Notes: generated by a model not told the origin, from the letters alone. Counted from the first letter of the stretch, positions 44,937 to 55,296 are shown. The stretch: DNA of 64,000 nt from Devosia sp. (GCA_015234425.1 JADGNE010000074.1:1-64000); one strand, 5' to 3'. Numbers and translations are program-made.

Positions 44937-45985
44937 GCCAGCCCCGCTCCTGCCAGCACTTTTCGGAAAAGGGTTGGCAGGGCTTCTCCACCCAGTGCCT
45001 CCGGCGCGCTCCACCAGCCGGTATCGAGCCCATCGGGCGCCACCACGGCCGACCAGACTTCCAGCTCCAGCCGGAAATGGGTGAACACATGCACCACCTG
45101 TCCGCGGTGCCGCCACTCGGCGGCCAGCGGATAGTCGGGTTCGCCCAGCTCTGCCGTCCAGTCTGAAGTGGGCACTTCGGTCATCTTGGCCAGCAGCCCC
45201 TTGTCCGGCCGCGTCCGCAGATAGACATCACCATCAGCGTCCAGCATGACGAAAGCATGGCCCTTGCGAACCGGTTTTTCCGTTTTTTCGGGCTTGATCG
45301 GATAGACCAGCGCCGTGCCCTCGCGGGCGGCGGCACACCCGGGTTGCAGCGGACAGAGCATGCAGAGCGCGGCCCGCGGCGCACAGATGGTCGCCCCGAG
45401 ATCCATCATCGCCTGGGCAAAGTCACCGGCCCGCGCCGGCACCGAAGCCTGAAGCGCTGCGCGCAGCTCCTCCTTGGCTTCGCGCACCGGAACCGGCAGC
45501 GCATAGTAGCGCGCCAGCACGCGATCGAGATTGCCATCGAGCACGGCCACCGGCTCGTCATAGCAGATGGCGGCAATGGCAGCGCTGGTATAGGCGCCAA
45601 CCCCCGGCAGCCCCAGCAATCCCGCTGCACTGGTCGGAAACACCCCGCCATGGTTCTCCACCACCGCGACGGCGCAGGCATGCAGATTTCGCGCGCGGGC
45701 ATAATATCCCAGCCCCGCCCACTCGCGCAGCACGGCATCGAGCGGGGCGGCGGCCAGGTCGTGGACGGTCGGCCACAGGCTGGTGAAGCGCAAAAAATAG
45801 GTTTTCACCGCCGCGACCGTCGTCTGCTGCAGCATCACCTCGCTCAGCCAGATGCGATAGGGATCGGGCTTTACGCCACGGGCCCGATCCGCCGGCGACA
45901 CCCGCCAGGGCAAGTCACGGGCGTGGCTGTCATACCAGGCGAGAACGGCGGCCGCGTCGATCCGGCGCGGAGAAATGAGCTGCAT
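44933..45985 (-). CDS. mutY: A/G-specific adenine glycosylase
   Basis: Removes adenine mispaired with 8-oxoguanine. The 350-residue protein has the helix-hairpin-helix region LPGVGAYTSAAIA, catalytic Glu49 (LSEVMLQQT) and Asp150 (VLDGNLDRVLAR), and a [4Fe-4S] cluster site Cys201, Cys208, Cys211 and Cys217 (C-x6-C-x2-C-x5-C). The C-terminal NUDIX-like domain ends with VFTHFRLELEVW. The convergent TM2 gene overlaps its stop by 4 bp. With SRAP, UDG and rnhA/B it is part of the DNA-repair genes of the window. Confidence 0.95.
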   Translation of the reverse strand: MQLISPRRIDAAAVLAWYDSHARDLPWRVSPADRARGVKPDPYRIWLSEVMLQQTTVAAVKTYFLRFTSLWPTVHDLAAAPLDAVLREWAGLGYYARARNLHACAVAVVENHGGVFPTSAAGLLGLPGVGAYTSAAIAAICYDEPVAVLDGNLDRVLARYYALPVPVREAKEELRAALQASVPARAGDFAQAMMDLGATICAPRAALCMLCPLQPGCAAAREGTALVYPIKPEKTEKPVRKGHAFVMLDADGDVYLRTRPDKGLLAKMTEVPTSDWTAELGEPDYPLAAEWRHRGQVVHVFTHFRLELEVWSAVVAPDGLDTGWWSAPEALGGEALPTLFRKVLAGAGLA

Positions 45986-45994
45986 AAATTCAAT

Positions 45995-46345
45995 CTATCG
46001 AGGAGTGACGGCGGCCAGTATGGCATCGAGCTTTTCATCGAGGCGCTCGAGCCGCTGCCCAAGGCCATCGAGGCGGGTATCGTGTGCATCCAGCCGCCCC
46101 TCGAGCGCGGTTTCTAGTCGCGTCTCGAGATTGGCGATGGCACCACCCAGTTCGAGCTTCACCAGTGTCTCCAGATCGTCGCGAAGTTCCACGATCCGGT
46201 GTTCCTGCCGGGAAAAATGCTCGGAAATAAGGGTAAAGGAGCGACGGATCTCCCGGCTCTCGATCCGCACAGCCCGAAGCTCTTCGAGCAGCAGCGCCTG
46301 CTGTCGGCTCAGAAATTCGAGGGTTACGGTCTCGTCAGAGATCAT
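45995..46345 (-). CDS. coiled-coil protein of unknown function
   Basis: A 116-residue, fully helical protein with heptad-like repeats (LEFLSRQQALLLEELRAV near the start; LETRLETALEGRLDAHDTRL later; LEERLEKLD-like end). No signal peptide or membrane segment. Probably an oligomeric coiled coil; family not recognised. It begins 9 bp upstream of mutY on the same strand and could be in its transcript. It is divergent from the DUF721 gene. ATG at 46343-46345. Confidence 0.65.
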   Translation of the reverse strand: MISDETVTLEFLSRQQALLLEELRAVRIESREIRRSFTLISEHFSRQEHRIVELRDDLETLVKLELGGAIANLETRLETALEGRLDAHDTRLDGLGQRLERLDEKLDAILAAVTPR

Positions 46346-46404
46346 GGTGTGCTCCAGCCCAAGCAATATAGGCCATCGCACCCATATCTGCTAGTAGACC
46401 CGAC

Positions 46405-46920
46405 ATGGCCGAGACAACGCCCCAACCCAAACGCCGCAACAAGACACTCAACCTTGCCGATGTGCTCGCCGGGGCGCTTGATCCTGTGCTGAAAAAGCGC
46501 GGCTTTGCCACCAGGGACATCATCACCCATTGGAAGGCGATTGCGCCGCGGCCGTATGACGAAACGACCATGCCCGACAAGCTGGTCTGGCCGCGCCAGG
46601 CGTCCCACAATCATGAAGGCGCCGTGCTTTATCTGCGCTGCGCGCCGGGACAGGCCCTGTTTGCCCAGCATGATGCGCCGGCGATCGCCGCGGCGGTGAA
46701 CCGCTATTTCGGCTATCTGCTGGTTCAGGATGTACGGCTTTCTGCCGAGCCATTCACGCCGGGTTCAGGCAAAAAGGTGCAAAAGCCTTATCAACCGAGC
46801 CAGAGCGAGATCGCGAAGGTCGGCGCCGCGGTCGAAAAGATCGAGGATAGCGACCTGAGGGAAGCGTTGCGGGCCCTGGGCCTGGCGCTCTCCAGCAGGT
46901 CGGCAAACAAGAAACGGTGA
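46405..46920 (+). CDS. DUF721 domain protein (DciA-like)
   Basis: A 171-residue DUF721-family protein. It has a basic N terminus (PQPKRRNKTLNLADVLAGALDPVLKKRGF, here in pieces) and the block LVWPRQ ... GAVLYLRCAPGQALFAQHDAPA, as in Hyphomicrobiales DUF721 proteins, including relatives of DciA, a helicase-loading factor. A replication role is inference. The gene lies upstream of the DsbA-like and smc genes and divergent from the coiled-coil gene. Order mutY, DUF721, DsbA-like, smc is common in the order. Confidence 0.75.
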   Translation: MAETTPQPKRRNKTLNLADVLAGALDPVLKKRGFATRDIITHWKAIAPRPYDETTMPDKLVWPRQASHNHEGAVLYLRCAPGQALFAQHDAPAIAAAVNRYFGYLLVQDVRLSAEPFTPGSGKKVQKPYQPSQSEIAKVGAAVEKIEDSDLREALRALGLALSSRSANKKR

Positions 46921-47007
46921 GACTTCACCCCCAAGTGATGTCTTTGCCCACTTGCCGACACGCGGGGCATGTGTAGTGTCGCGGTCACAAATATTCAGGA
47001 GCCAGAC

Positions 47008-47742
47008 GTGAAATTCAATCGCCGTGAGACCCTTGTCCTTGCAGCCGCAGCTTCGGCCCTCAGCCTTTGCGGCGTTTCGGCCAGCTTTGCTGCCGATGGC
47101 GACATGATCGACGAGGCCAAGCTGATGGCTCCTGCCGGTGGCATTGCCGACAAGGTTCTTGGCAGCCCGGACGCGCCCGTCACCGTCATTGAGTATGCCT
47201 CGCCGACCTGCCCGCACTGCGCGACTTTCCACAACACGGTGTTTGAGCCGTTCAAGGCAGAGTATGTAGACACCGGCAAGGTCAAGTTCATCGTGCGCCC
47301 CTTCGTGCGCAACGTGCTCGACGCGGCTATCTTCATGCTGGCCGAAGCCGCTGGCGAAGCCAATTACCACAATGTCATCGGCACCTTCTTCAAGACGCAG
47401 GGCGTCTGGGGCACGTCGGACAAGCCGCGCGACGCCATGCTCGACGTCGCCATGCAGCTTGGCTTCACCCAGGAAAGCTTTGAAGCTGCCTTGACGAATC
47501 AGGACCTGTTCACCGGGATGGAAGCCCAGCGCGAACAGGCGCTGGATGAATTCGGGCTGCAGGGCACGCCGACCTTCTATGTCAATGGCAAGACCATTTC
47601 CGGGACCACGACGCTGGAAGCACTCGCTGCTGCCATCGACCCGCTCGTGCCTGCCGACTTCGTTGCCCCGACCGCAGCGCCTGCCGCTGACGCAATGGCT
47701 CCCGCTGGCGGCGCCATGGCTCCTGCGCCTGCGCAGCAGTAA
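47008..47742 (+). CDS. DsbA-family thiol-disulfide oxidoreductase
   Basis: A 244-residue periplasmic thioredoxin-fold protein. Signal peptide at about residues 1-29 (ending SASFAAD), active-site motif CPHC at 68-71 in [14 protein letters not shown], and the cis-Pro region [14 protein letters not shown] near 190. The last 20 residues are Ala/Pro-rich. It is a DsbA or BdbD-like oxidase, or a disulfide isomerase. The start is a GTG at 47008, chosen because CAGGAG lies 6 bp upstream and the signal peptide opens there. Confidence 0.9.
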   Translation: MKFNRRETLVLAAAASALSLCGVSASFAADGDMIDEAKLMAPAGGIADKVLGSPDAPVTVIEYASPTCPHCATFHNTVFEPFKAEYVDTGKVKFIVRPFVRNVLDAAIFMLAEAAGEANYHNVIGTFFKTQGVWGTSDKPRDAMLDVAMQLGFTQESFEAALTNQDLFTGMEAQREQALDEFGLQGTPTFYVNGKTISGTTTLEALAAAIDPLVPADFVAPTAAPAADAMAPAGGAMAPAPAQQ

Positions 47743-47876
47743 TTCTGTCAGCCGGCGCGCATTTCCCCCTTGCGGATGCAAGCGCGCCGGCCCGACCATA
47801 CAGGTGATGCGCCACCGCCCCTTGACTGGGTCGGTGGCAATTCCCCCGCATACCCCTCACGCGCAGGGGAAAAACC

Positions 47877-50800
47877 GTGAAATTTGAGCGCCTCCGGCTG
47901 CACGGTTTCAAATCCTTCAGCGATGAAACAGTCCTCGTCATGGAGCCGGGGCTCACCGGCATTGTCGGGCCGAACGGGTGTGGCAAATCCAACCTGGTCG
48001 AAGCCATGCGCTGGGTCATGGGCGAAAATTCCTACAAGGCCATGCGCGCTTCGGGCATGGACGACGTCATCTTTTCCGGCTCTGGCAATCGGCCAGGGCG
48101 GAATTCGGCCGAAGTCACCCTCGTCCTCGACAACACAGACCGCACCGCACCCGCAGCGCTCAACATCGCCGATGTGCTGGAAGTCACCCGCCGCATCGAG
48201 CGCGAGCAGGGCTCGGTCTATCGCGTCAACGGCAAGGAAGTGCGCGCCCGCGACGTGCAACTGCTGTTTGCTGATGCTTCCACCGGTGCCCATTCACCCG
48301 CCATGGTGCGCCAGGGCCAGATCGGCGAACTGATCGCGGCAAAGCCCACCGCGCGTCGCGCACTCCTTGAAGAAGCGGCCGGTATTTCCGGTCTTCATTC
48401 GCGCCGGCGCGAGGCCGAGCTGCGCCTGAAGGCGGCCGAGCAAAATCTTGAGCGCGTCGAAGACGTCATCGCCCAGGTCGAACTCCAGCTCGAAACGCTG
48501 AAACGCCAGGCGCGCCTCGCCATCCGCTATCGCGGGCTCTCGGGCGACATCCGGCGCGCCGAGGCGACGCTCTTTCACATTCGCTGGGTCGCCAGCCGCG
48601 CCGCCGAAAAAGAGGCCGAGGCCGCCCAGGCCGTGCTGATCCGCCAGCTGGCCGATGCCATGCACGAAGAACATGAGGCCAAAAAGCGCGTCGAAACCAG
48701 CGAAGCCGCCCTCACCCCGCTCAAGGAGCGCGAGGCCGTCACCAGCGCCGTGCTCCAGCGCTACAAGATCCTCCACGAACAGCTCGCCGACGAAGCGCGC
48801 CGCATGGACCAGCGCCGCGTCGAGCTTGAAGATCGCCTGCGCCAGATTGCCTCCGACGGCGTGCGAGAACGCCAGCTCGTCGAAGAGAGCGAGGAAACGC
48901 TCGCCACCTATGCCGAGGAGCAGGAAACCCTGCTTGCCGAGCAGGAGGAAAACCGGGCCGAATATGACGCGGCCCAGGAACTGGCCGAGGCTGCCCGGGA
49001 CGCTGTCACCGCAGCGGAAGCCGAACTGCGCAATGCGGCCGACCGGCTCAGCCAGTTGCGGGCACGCCGGGCCGAAGCCATGCGCATGGCTCAGGATGCC
49101 GAGCAAAGACGCGGCAAGCTTGCCCAGGAACTCGCCGCCGTCGAAGCCGAGATGGCAAAGATTTCCGCCACGCTCGATGCCGATGCGGCCGTGCACGAGG
49201 CACGCGAAGCGCTGAGCGAAGCCCAGGAGAATGCCGAGGCCGCGGAGGAAACCGCGCTCGCCGCCGAAGAAGCCGCGATGGAGGCGCAGGGCAAGCTCGA
49301 CGACGCCCGACCGCGCCTTGCCGAGCTCGATGCGCTGGTGACAAGGCTCGAAGCCGAGGCCTCCACGCTCGGCAAAATGCTCAATATCGGCGCCAGCCTC
49401 TGGCCGGCGATCGTCGATGAACTGCGGGTGGAGCCCGGTTACGAAACCGCCCTGGGTGCGGCGCTGGGCGATGACCTCGAAGCCTCCTCGGATGCCGGAG
49501 CACCGATGCACTGGTCGGTGGCCATTGAAGGCTATGACGATCCGGCCCTGCCCCAGGGTGCCGAGCCGCTGTCGCGCTATGTGGTGGGAACGCCCCTCTT
49601 GAAACGCCGGCTCGACCAGATCGGTCTTGTCGATGCCGTCGATGGTCCGGGCCTGATGCAGGCGCTCTGGCCCGGACAGCGACTCGTCACGCGCGATGGC
49701 GCCCTCTGGCGTTGGGATGGTCTCGTCTCGGCAGCCGATGCGCCCACCCCGGCCGCGCAGCGCCTCGCCCAGCGCAATCGCCTCGCCGAACTCGACGAAG
49801 AGATTCTGCGCGCCAAGGACGAGCGCAATAATTGGCGCCGCGATGTTGAAACCCTCGGCCGGCACCTCGATGACGCCCGCCAGGAGGAGCGCAGCCGCCG
49901 CGAAATGTGGCGCGCCGCGCAGCACGCCATTGGTGTCGCCCAGTCCGGGCTCGATGCCGCGCAGCGCGCACTGGGTGATCTCGCCAGCCGCAAGTCGGCG
50001 CTCGAGGAAGCCCATAGCCGCATCCTCGCCGGTCTCGAAGACATCGAGGAACGCCGCCTCGCCGCCGAAGAAGCCCTCGCCGATGCCGATGACGAAGGCG
50101 ATGTCGCTCAGGCCGTCGAGGCCGGCCAGCGGCGCCTTTCCCGCCTGCGGGACGAAACCGAGCAGGCGCGGGCGAAACTCTCCAATCTCGATGCAGCGGC
50201 CCGCATGCGCCGCTCGCGTCTCGAACAATTGCTGCGCGACAGCTCTGCTTGGCAGCGCCGCTTTGAAAGCGCCACGGCCCAGCTCGCCACGCTTGACCAG
50301 CGTACCGCCGATGTCGAAACCCAGATGCGCCAGCTTGCCGACGCACCGGACGGTTTTGCCGACCGCAAGGCCCAGCTTGAGGATCAGATCGAGGAAGCCA
50401 CCGAAGCCCACGCCGAAGCCGGCGACCGGCTGAGTGCAGCCCAGACCCTGTGGCGCGATGCCGAGAAATCCCTGCGCGCCGCGAGCGAAAAGCTCGCCGA
50501 AGTGCGCATCGAGCTCAGCCGTATCGAGGAGCGGCTCAAGGGCAATATGGCCCAGCGCCAGCAGATCGAGCGTCAGGTCGAGGAAACCCTGGGCATTTCG
50601 GCCACCAAGACACTGGAAGTGTCAGGCATTCGCCCCGAGGAAGCCCTTCCGGCTGAACGGGTCATCGAACAGAAACTCGACCGGCTGAAAGCCGAGCGCG
50701 AGCGTCTCGGCGGCGTCAATCTCTCGGCGGAAAAGGAAGCCGAGGAGGTTCAGGAAAAGCGCGACACCATGGTACGCGACCGCGACGAACTCATTGAAGC

Positions 50801-51332
50801 CATCGCCAAGCTGCGTGCCGGCATCAGCGCCCTCAACCGCGAAGGCCGCGCCCGCCTCAACGAGGCCTTCGGCAAGGTCAACGCGCATTTCCAGGAGCTT
50901 TTCACCACGCTCTTCGGCGGCGGCACGGCCGAGCTGACCTTTGTCGAAAGCGATGATCCGCTAGAGGCCGGGCTCGAAATCATTGCCCGACCGCCCGGCA
51001 AGAAGCCGCAGACCATGACGCTCCTGTCCGGCGGCGAGCAGGCGCTGACGGCGATGAGCCTGATCTTTGCCGTCTTTCTCACCAATCCGGCACCGATCTG
51101 CGTGCTCGACGAGGTCGATGCCCCGCTCGACGACGCCAATGTCGAACGCTTCTGCAATCTGCTCGAATCGATGCGCCAGCGCACAAACACGCGCTTTCTC
51201 ACCATCACCCACAATCCGATCACCATGAGCCGCATGGATCGCCTGTTCGGTGTGACCATGGCCGAACGCGGCGTCTCGCAGCTGGTCTCGGTTGACCTGC
51301 AGACCGCCGAAAGCTTTCTCGAAGTGGTGTGA
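47877..51332 (+). CDS. smc: chromosome partition protein SMC
   Basis: The 1151-residue SMC subunit of the condensin-like complex that organises and segregates the chromosome. Walker A is GPNGCGKS at 31-38 in the N-terminal half-head. A first coiled coil (about 170-500), a hinge near 510-640 ([20 protein letters not shown]) and a second coiled coil (about 650-1000) follow. The C-terminal head has the signature [14 protein letters not shown] and Walker [17 protein letters not shown] [18 protein letters not shown] start at 47877. It lies 134 bp downstream of the DsbA-like gene. Confidence 0.97.
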   Translation: MKFERLRLHGFKSFSDETVLVMEPGLTGIVGPNGCGKSNLVEAMRWVMGENSYKAMRASGMDDVIFSGSGNRPGRNSAEVTLVLDNTDRTAPAALNIADVLEVTRRIEREQGSVYRVNGKEVRARDVQLLFADASTGAHSPAMVRQGQIGELIAAKPTARRALLEEAAGISGLHSRRREAELRLKAAEQNLERVEDVIAQVELQLETLKRQARLAIRYRGLSGDIRRAEATLFHIRWVASRAAEKEAEAAQAVLIRQLADAMHEEHEAKKRVETSEAALTPLKEREAVTSAVLQRYKILHEQLADEARRMDQRRVELEDRLRQIASDGVRERQLVEESEETLATYAEEQETLLAEQEENRAEYDAAQELAEAARDAVTAAEAELRNAADRLSQLRARRAEAMRMAQDAEQRRGKLAQELAAVEAEMAKISATLDADAAVHEAREALSEAQENAEAAEETALAAEEAAMEAQGKLDDARPRLAELDALVTRLEAEASTLGKMLNIGASLWPAIVDELRVEPGYETALGAALGDDLEASSDAGAPMHWSVAIEGYDDPALPQGAEPLSRYVVGTPLLKRRLDQIGLVDAVDGPGLMQALWPGQRLVTRDGALWRWDGLVSAADAPTPAAQRLAQRNRLAELDEEILRAKDERNNWRRDVETLGRHLDDARQEERSRREMWRAAQHAIGVAQSGLDAAQRALGDLASRKSALEEAHSRILAGLEDIEERRLAAEEALADADDEGDVAQAVEAGQRRLSRLRDETEQARAKLSNLDAAARMRRSRLEQLLRDSSAWQRRFESATAQLATLDQRTADVETQMRQLADAPDGFADRKAQLEDQIEEATEAHAEAGDRLSAAQTLWRDAEKSLRAASEKLAEVRIELSRIEERLKGNMAQRQQIERQVEETLGISATKTLEVSGIRPEEALPAERVIEQKLDRLKAERERLGGVNLSAEKEAEEVQEKRDTMVRDRDELIEAIAKLRAGISALNREGRARLNEAFGKVNAHFQELFTTLFGGGTAELTFVESDDPLEAGLEIIARPPGKKPQTMTLLSGGEQALTAMSLIFAVFLTNPAPICVLDEVDAPLDDANVERFCNLLESMRQRTNTRFLTITHNPITMSRMDRLFGVTMAERGVSQLVSVDLQTAESFLEVV

Positions 51333-51362
51333 TCGGCGGGCCGCCGAGGCCCGCCCAGTCGA

Positions 51363-52727
51363 TCAGGTGAACCAGATACCGTCGGCGATCTGGCCGGCCA
51401 CATTGGCCTTGTTCTCCGGGCTATCGGAGAAATTGACCAGCACGGCGTCGCGGGTCATGCCCTTGTTGAGGCCTTCCTCGATCCAAAAGGCAAAGCCAGA
51501 GGCGTCGGCACCGCGCTTGAGAACATTCTGGTACAGCAGGCCGATGAACGCCTCATCCGAGACGCTGGCCGGCGTGCCATAGAGCGAGGCGAACTCGTTC
51601 GACCCGATGAAATTGCTCGCCGCCCAGTAGACGTTACCCTGCCCCTGATCCAGCGCCCTGATCCAGAAGCCGAGGCCATCTTCATCCGGCGTCCGGTTGA
51701 ACGCGGCTTGATAGAGCCGGTACGCCTGCCCCGCATTGCCTTCAAAGTCGAAGGCCAACACGGCATCGGTAAAATTGATGCGCTCCGCCTGCATGACGAT
51801 CATGTCCCAGCTGTTTGAAGCATGGGTGATCATGTGGACCATCTCGCGGTCGTGCGAGACGTCCCATAGAACAGACCGGGAGAAATCGGTCACGACAATG
51901 TCGAAGCCAGTTCCGGCGTTGATCTCGAAGTGCTGTCCCTTTACGTAGACGACGTCGTTACCACCCCGTGTAACGACCAGGTCCCGCCCGCCCCCGGCGT
52001 GGACGATATCGTGCGCATTGGTGCCATGGATGATCTCGGCCGCGCCTGTGCCTTGCTGGGTAAGGGTCAGGCTTGCCTGATCCCAGTTCCAGCCGGCGAT
52101 CTGCGTGCCCTTTTGCGCCGGCGTGCCATACATGGCCTGTATGGCCTGCAGGTCCATAACGCCCAGATGGTCATCATAGTCATTATAGGTCATGACCGTA
52201 TTGGCGCCATTGTCCTTGCTGGGGTTCAGCAGCGGCTCGGTGCCATCATGCGGGTGCTCCATGCCCAGCGCATGACCAATCTCATGCAGCATCACATGCA
52301 GGTTCATGCCGGTTTTCTGATCGAGGAAGACACCGTCATACCCAGTGCTGGGTGAGAAGAGGGTTGGCTTGCCGTCCCGGATGTAGACACCTGACCCCGG
52401 CATGGAGGCCTGGCCGGCCGTGGTGCCGGCGAGTTGGTAGCCGCCAGCCTCGACGTCGCCCATGCCTCCCGGCACCTCGAAAAACACGATGCCGGAAATA
52501 TCCTCCCAGGCCTTAATCGCCTCGCGGAACATGGTCCGCTCAGACGTCGTAAGCGGCCGGAAATAGTTGGGGTCGTTATATTTTATGCCGTTCACATTGG
52601 GCGGCACAACTTCCGCGAAGGAATAGGTCAGAAAGACCCCTTTGGCCTGGATGCTACCGCCGTAAGGCTGGTTCCAGGTCGATTCATTGCTGAACAACGC
52701 GGTGTAGTCGTCGACATATCTTGCCAT
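51363..52727 (-). CDS. serralysin-like zinc metalloprotease with DUF4214-like C terminus
   Basis: A 454-residue protein. The catalytic zinc motif HEIGHALGMEH is at residues 148-158 and the Met-turn is VMTYNDY (Met179), as in M10B serralysins. A short calcium-type segment GGGRDLVVTRGGNDVVYV follows at about 258-275, and the C terminus (about 345-445) resembles a DUF4214 domain, known from RTX-type exported proteins. No signal peptide is seen, as expected for type I export, but no exporter genes are nearby. Third-position GC is lower than in neighbours. ATG at 52725-52727. Confidence 0.85.
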   Translation of the reverse strand: MARYVDDYTALFSNESTWNQPYGGSIQAKGVFLTYSFAEVVPPNVNGIKYNDPNYFRPLTTSERTMFREAIKAWEDISGIVFFEVPGGMGDVEAGGYQLAGTTAGQASMPGSGVYIRDGKPTLFSPSTGYDGVFLDQKTGMNLHVMLHEIGHALGMEHPHDGTEPLLNPSKDNGANTVMTYNDYDDHLGVMDLQAIQAMYGTPAQKGTQIAGWNWDQASLTLTQQGTGAAEIIHGTNAHDIVHAGGGRDLVVTRGGNDVVYVKGQHFEINAGTGFDIVVTDFSRSVLWDVSHDREMVHMITHASNSWDMIVMQAERINFTDAVLAFDFEGNAGQAYRLYQAAFNRTPDEDGLGFWIRALDQGQGNVYWAASNFIGSNEFASLYGTPASVSDEAFIGLLYQNVLKRGADASGFAFWIEEGLNKGMTRDAVLVNFSDSPENKANVAGQIADGIWFT

Positions 52728-53006
52728 GATGTCCCCCCACAATCGGCGCGCAAGCCTAACGGTACAAGTCTCGCCAAATGCCTAACGTTTCGGCAACCCC
52801 GTCATTGACGAGAATCTGGCTGACCTTCGCCCCCTCATAATCCCCGCGCTCGCCCAAAATATGGTCCTGACAATCCCCTTGCAGAAGAGAGAATCCTCCC
52901 CCATCGCCATGACTCCGCCAAAATTGAGCTGTGGACAGCATGACGCACCCGGGCTCCGGTGGAAAAACACCTTTCAAAACAAAGTCTTAATGTATCGAGG
53001 CTTGCC
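52728..53006. other. AT-richer intergenic region without a supported gene
   Basis: The stretch between the metalloprotease and the atp promoter. A minus-strand frame at 52756-52977 could encode 73 residues but has about half GC at third positions, against a much higher share in nearby genes, so I do not call it. Promoters for the metalloprotease probably lie in this region, but I see no clear -35/-10 pair. Confidence 0.5.
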
Positions 53007-53035
53007 TTGACACCATAAGGGGCCGCCACTATGTT
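53007..53035 (+). promoter_or_regulatory. sigma70-type promoter of the atp operon
   Basis: Perfect -35 TTGACA (53007-53012), 17-bp spacer, -10 TATGTT (53030-53035). It lies about 60 bp upstream of atpI. Confidence 0.75.
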
Positions 53036-53097
53036 GCGCCCGACTTAGGAGGCGCGCCCGTTTTAGCGGGTCAGGGACGGCCAAGGGGAGTGTGCGG

Positions 53098-53487
53098 ATG
53101 CCAAAACCGCCGGAGAACCAAGGCCCAGCTGAAAGCGCCAACGAAGCAACGCGGGATCTCGCATCGCGCATTGCTTCGGCCAAGCGGGAACGCATGCTGG
53201 CGGACAACAGATCCGCGGGCGGCAATTCCGGGACGTCAGAAGGCATGAACCGAGGCATTCGCATCGGGAGTGAATTCGTGGCGGCCGTGCTGGTCGGTGC
53301 CGTTATCGGTCATCTGATCGACCTTGGATTGGGAACCAGCCCCTGGGCCATGCTCATCATGTTGATGATGGGTTTCGCCGCTGGAATTTTGAATGTCACC
53401 CGCGTGGTGGCCGAAATGAATGCCGCGACGGCAGTCCCGTTGGAACCAAAAGACGGTTCCGACAAGGATGCCGGAAGCGGGCAATAG
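53098..53487 (+). CDS. atpI: ATP synthase accessory protein I
   Basis: A 129-residue AtpI/Atp1-type protein that helps assembly of the c-ring. A hydrophilic N-terminal half (with NEATRDLASRIASAKRERML) is followed by two membrane helices (about 58-75 and 84-103, VAAVLVGAVIGHLIDLGLG and WAMLIMLMMGFAAGILNV) and a short tail. ATG at 53098 with AAGGGGAG 7 bp upstream; an in-frame GTG at 53092 is less likely. First gene of the F0 operon. Confidence 0.85.
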   Translation: MPKPPENQGPAESANEATRDLASRIASAKRERMLADNRSAGGNSGTSEGMNRGIRIGSEFVAAVLVGAVIGHLIDLGLGTSPWAMLIMLMMGFAAGILNVTRVVAEMNAATAVPLEPKDGSDKDAGSGQ

Positions 53488-53510
53488 ATTGATGACGCTT
53501 AGAGGGCTCC

Positions 53511-54281
53511 ATGGCCGGTACTGACCCGATCCACCAGTTTGTCATCTACGACTTGTTCCCGATTCACATCGGCGACCAAGCAGCCGGCACGGCGATGAAC
53601 TTCTCGTTCACCAATTCGGCGCTCTTCATGGTCGCCACTGTGGTGATCCTCACCGGTTTCATGGTGATGTCCGCCTCGCGGAACGCTCTGGTTCCGGGGC
53701 GTTTCCAGCTTATCGGCGAAATGGCCTACAGCTTCGTGGCCAATATGTTGCGAAGTTCAGCGGGCACCGAGGGAATGAAGTTCTTCCCCTTCGTCTTCTC
53801 GCTTTTTGGTTTCGTGCTCGTGGCAAACCTGCTCGGCATGTTCCCCTACTTCTTCACCGTGACCAGCCACATCATCGTAACTGCCGCCCTGGCGTTCCTG
53901 GTGATCGGCGTAGTCATCGTCTACGGTTTCTTCCGTCACGGCTTCAAGTTCCTCAAGCTTTTCGTTCCTGCCGGCGTTCCTGCCTATGTGCTGCCCATCG
54001 TGGTGCCGATCGAGATCATCTCGTTCCTGTCGCGCCCGATCAGCCTGTCGGTTCGTCTGTTCGGTAACATTCTTGCCGGTCATATCACTCTCAAGGTGTT
54101 TGCTGGCTTTGTGGTCAGCCTCAGTGCCCTTGGTGCGCTTGGCTGGCTGGGTGCCCTGCTGCCGCTCATCATGACTGTGGCAATCACGGCGCTCGAACTG
54201 CTCGTCGCGGTAGTGCAGGCCTATGTGTTTGCGGTGCTGACTTCGATGTATCTCAACGACGCGGTCCACCCATCACACTAA
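53511..54281 (+). CDS. atpB: ATP synthase F0 subunit a
   Basis: The 256-residue proton-channel subunit of the F-type ATP synthase. It has five to six membrane segments and the essential Arg in the block [17 protein letters not shown] (about residue 186), plus [15 protein letters not shown] and an [14 protein letters not shown] end. Length and order (after atpI, before atpE) are typical. The F1 genes are not in the window, as is usual in alphaproteobacteria where F0 and F1 form separate operons. Confidence 0.97.
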   Translation: MAGTDPIHQFVIYDLFPIHIGDQAAGTAMNFSFTNSALFMVATVVILTGFMVMSASRNALVPGRFQLIGEMAYSFVANMLRSSAGTEGMKFFPFVFSLFGFVLVANLLGMFPYFFTVTSHIIVTAALAFLVIGVVIVYGFFRHGFKFLKLFVPAGVPAYVLPIVVPIEIISFLSRPISLSVRLFGNILAGHITLKVFAGFVVSLSALGALGWLGALLPLIMTVAITALELLVAVVQAYVFAVLTSMYLNDAVHPSH

Positions 54282-54343
54282 GGCGTTGAGTCCCTTAAAC
54301 GGCGGCTTTTCGCCGGAATTTTGACCCTCGAAAGGACAAACAA

Positions 54344-54571
54344 ATGGATGTTGAAGCCGCAAAGATGATCGGCGCCGGTATCGCAACTCTGGGTATGGCT
54401 GGTGCCGCCCTGGGCGTGTCGAACATCTTCTCGAACTTCCTGTCGGGTGCCCTGCGCAACCCGTCCGCTGCTCCCAGCCAGGTCGGTAACCTGATTTTCG
54501 GTATGGCTATGACCGAAGCACTGGGCATCTTCTCGTTCCTGGTTGCTCTGATCCTGCTGTTCGTCGCCTAA
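54344..54571 (+). CDS. atpE: ATP synthase F0 subunit c
   Basis: The 75-residue rotor-ring proteolipid. Two membrane helices (about 7-32 and 49-73) joined by the polar loop [12 protein letters not shown]; the proton-binding carboxylate is the Glu in the [12 protein letters not shown] helix (about residue 57). RBS AAAGGA lies 8 bp upstream. Two hairpins follow the stop (54590-54640) and may raise its yield over the other F0 subunits. Confidence 0.97.
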   Translation: MDVEAAKMIGAGIATLGMAGAALGVSNIFSNFLSGALRNPSAAPSQVGNLIFGMAMTEALGIFSFLVALILLFVA

Positions 54572-54589
54572 TAGGTTGACGATGAATTT

Positions 54590-54640
54590 GCGCAGCCGGG
54601 CCTGCCCGGCTGCGCCCATTCTGTCCGGCATTGGCCGGAC
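54590..54640 (+). promoter_or_regulatory. double hairpin between atpE and atpF'
   Basis: First stem GCGCAGCCGGGC / GCCCGGCTGCGC (12-bp perfect, 2-base loop, 54590-54615); second GTCCGGC / GCCGGAC (54623-54640, 4-base loop). No T-run follows, so these are not strong terminators; they probably protect or partly block the transcript behind atpE. Confidence 0.6.
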
Positions 54641-54664
54641 GCTGGATTAAACGGGACCGACCAG

Positions 54665-55291
54665 ATGGTAACGCAAGCCTTCGCCCAAGAGGCGGAAACG
54701 CCGACCGAGGACAATGTAGAAGCGCAAGGCGCCGACGCAGTCCATGCCGATCCGACGGCCGACACGCACGCCACCACCGAAGCGCATGGGGATGCCCATC
54801 ATTCGGACGTGTTCCCGCCCTTCGATCCGGCTACATTTCCCAGCCAGTTGCTCTGGCTCGCTATTTCCTTTGCCGCGCTTTACCTGCTGATGAGCAAGAT
54901 TGCCCTTCCCAAGATGGGCAGCATCATCGAAAAGCGCCAGGCCATGATCGAAGCCGATCTGGCCGCCGCCGACCAGGCTCGTCAGAAGACTGACGCCGCC
55001 ATCGCCGCCTATGAGAAGGCACTTGCCGAGGCCAAGGCCAAGGCACAGGGCATCGCAAACGAGAGCCGTGAGGCGATCCAGGCTGATCTCGCTGCCAAGC
55101 GCGGCGCTGTCGAAGCCGATCTCGCCACCAAGGTCTCCACTGCCGAAGCCCGCATTGCCGCGACCAAGGCTGAAGCTTTGACCCATGTCGACGAAATCGC
55201 CGCCGACACGGCTCAGGCGCTGGTTAGCCAGCTCGTCGGTGACGTCAATGCAGACAATGTCCGCGCTGCAGTCGCCATGGCCAAGGAGTAA
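54665..55291 (+). CDS. atpG: ATP synthase F0 subunit b'
   Basis: The 208-residue b' peripheral-stalk subunit found in alphaproteobacteria. An N-terminal extension of about 55 residues, acidic and His-rich (EAQGADAVHADPTADTHATT and similar), precedes the membrane helix (about 60-78, FPSQLLWLAISFAALYLL) and a long alpha-helical stalk. It pairs with subunit b encoded 5 bp downstream. In this group the gene is called atpG or atpF2; I use atpG as in F0 nomenclature. Confidence 0.9.
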   Translation: MVTQAFAQEAETPTEDNVEAQGADAVHADPTADTHATTEAHGDAHHSDVFPPFDPATFPSQLLWLAISFAALYLLMSKIALPKMGSIIEKRQAMIEADLAAADQARQKTDAAIAAYEKALAEAKAKAQGIANESREAIQADLAAKRGAVEADLATKVSTAEARIAATKAEALTHVDEIAADTAQALVSQLVGDVNADNVRAAVAMAKE

Positions 55292-55296
55292 TCGCG

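Noticed and set aside
48294..50411. Minus-strand open frame of about 705 codons inside smc
   Set aside because: Complement of the coiled-coil coding region; repetitive and without motif.
52756..52977. Minus-strand frame of 73 codons upstream of the metalloprotease
   Set aside because: Third-position GC is about half, far below the neighbouring genes, and no family is recognisable. It could be a decayed gene but I cannot support a call.
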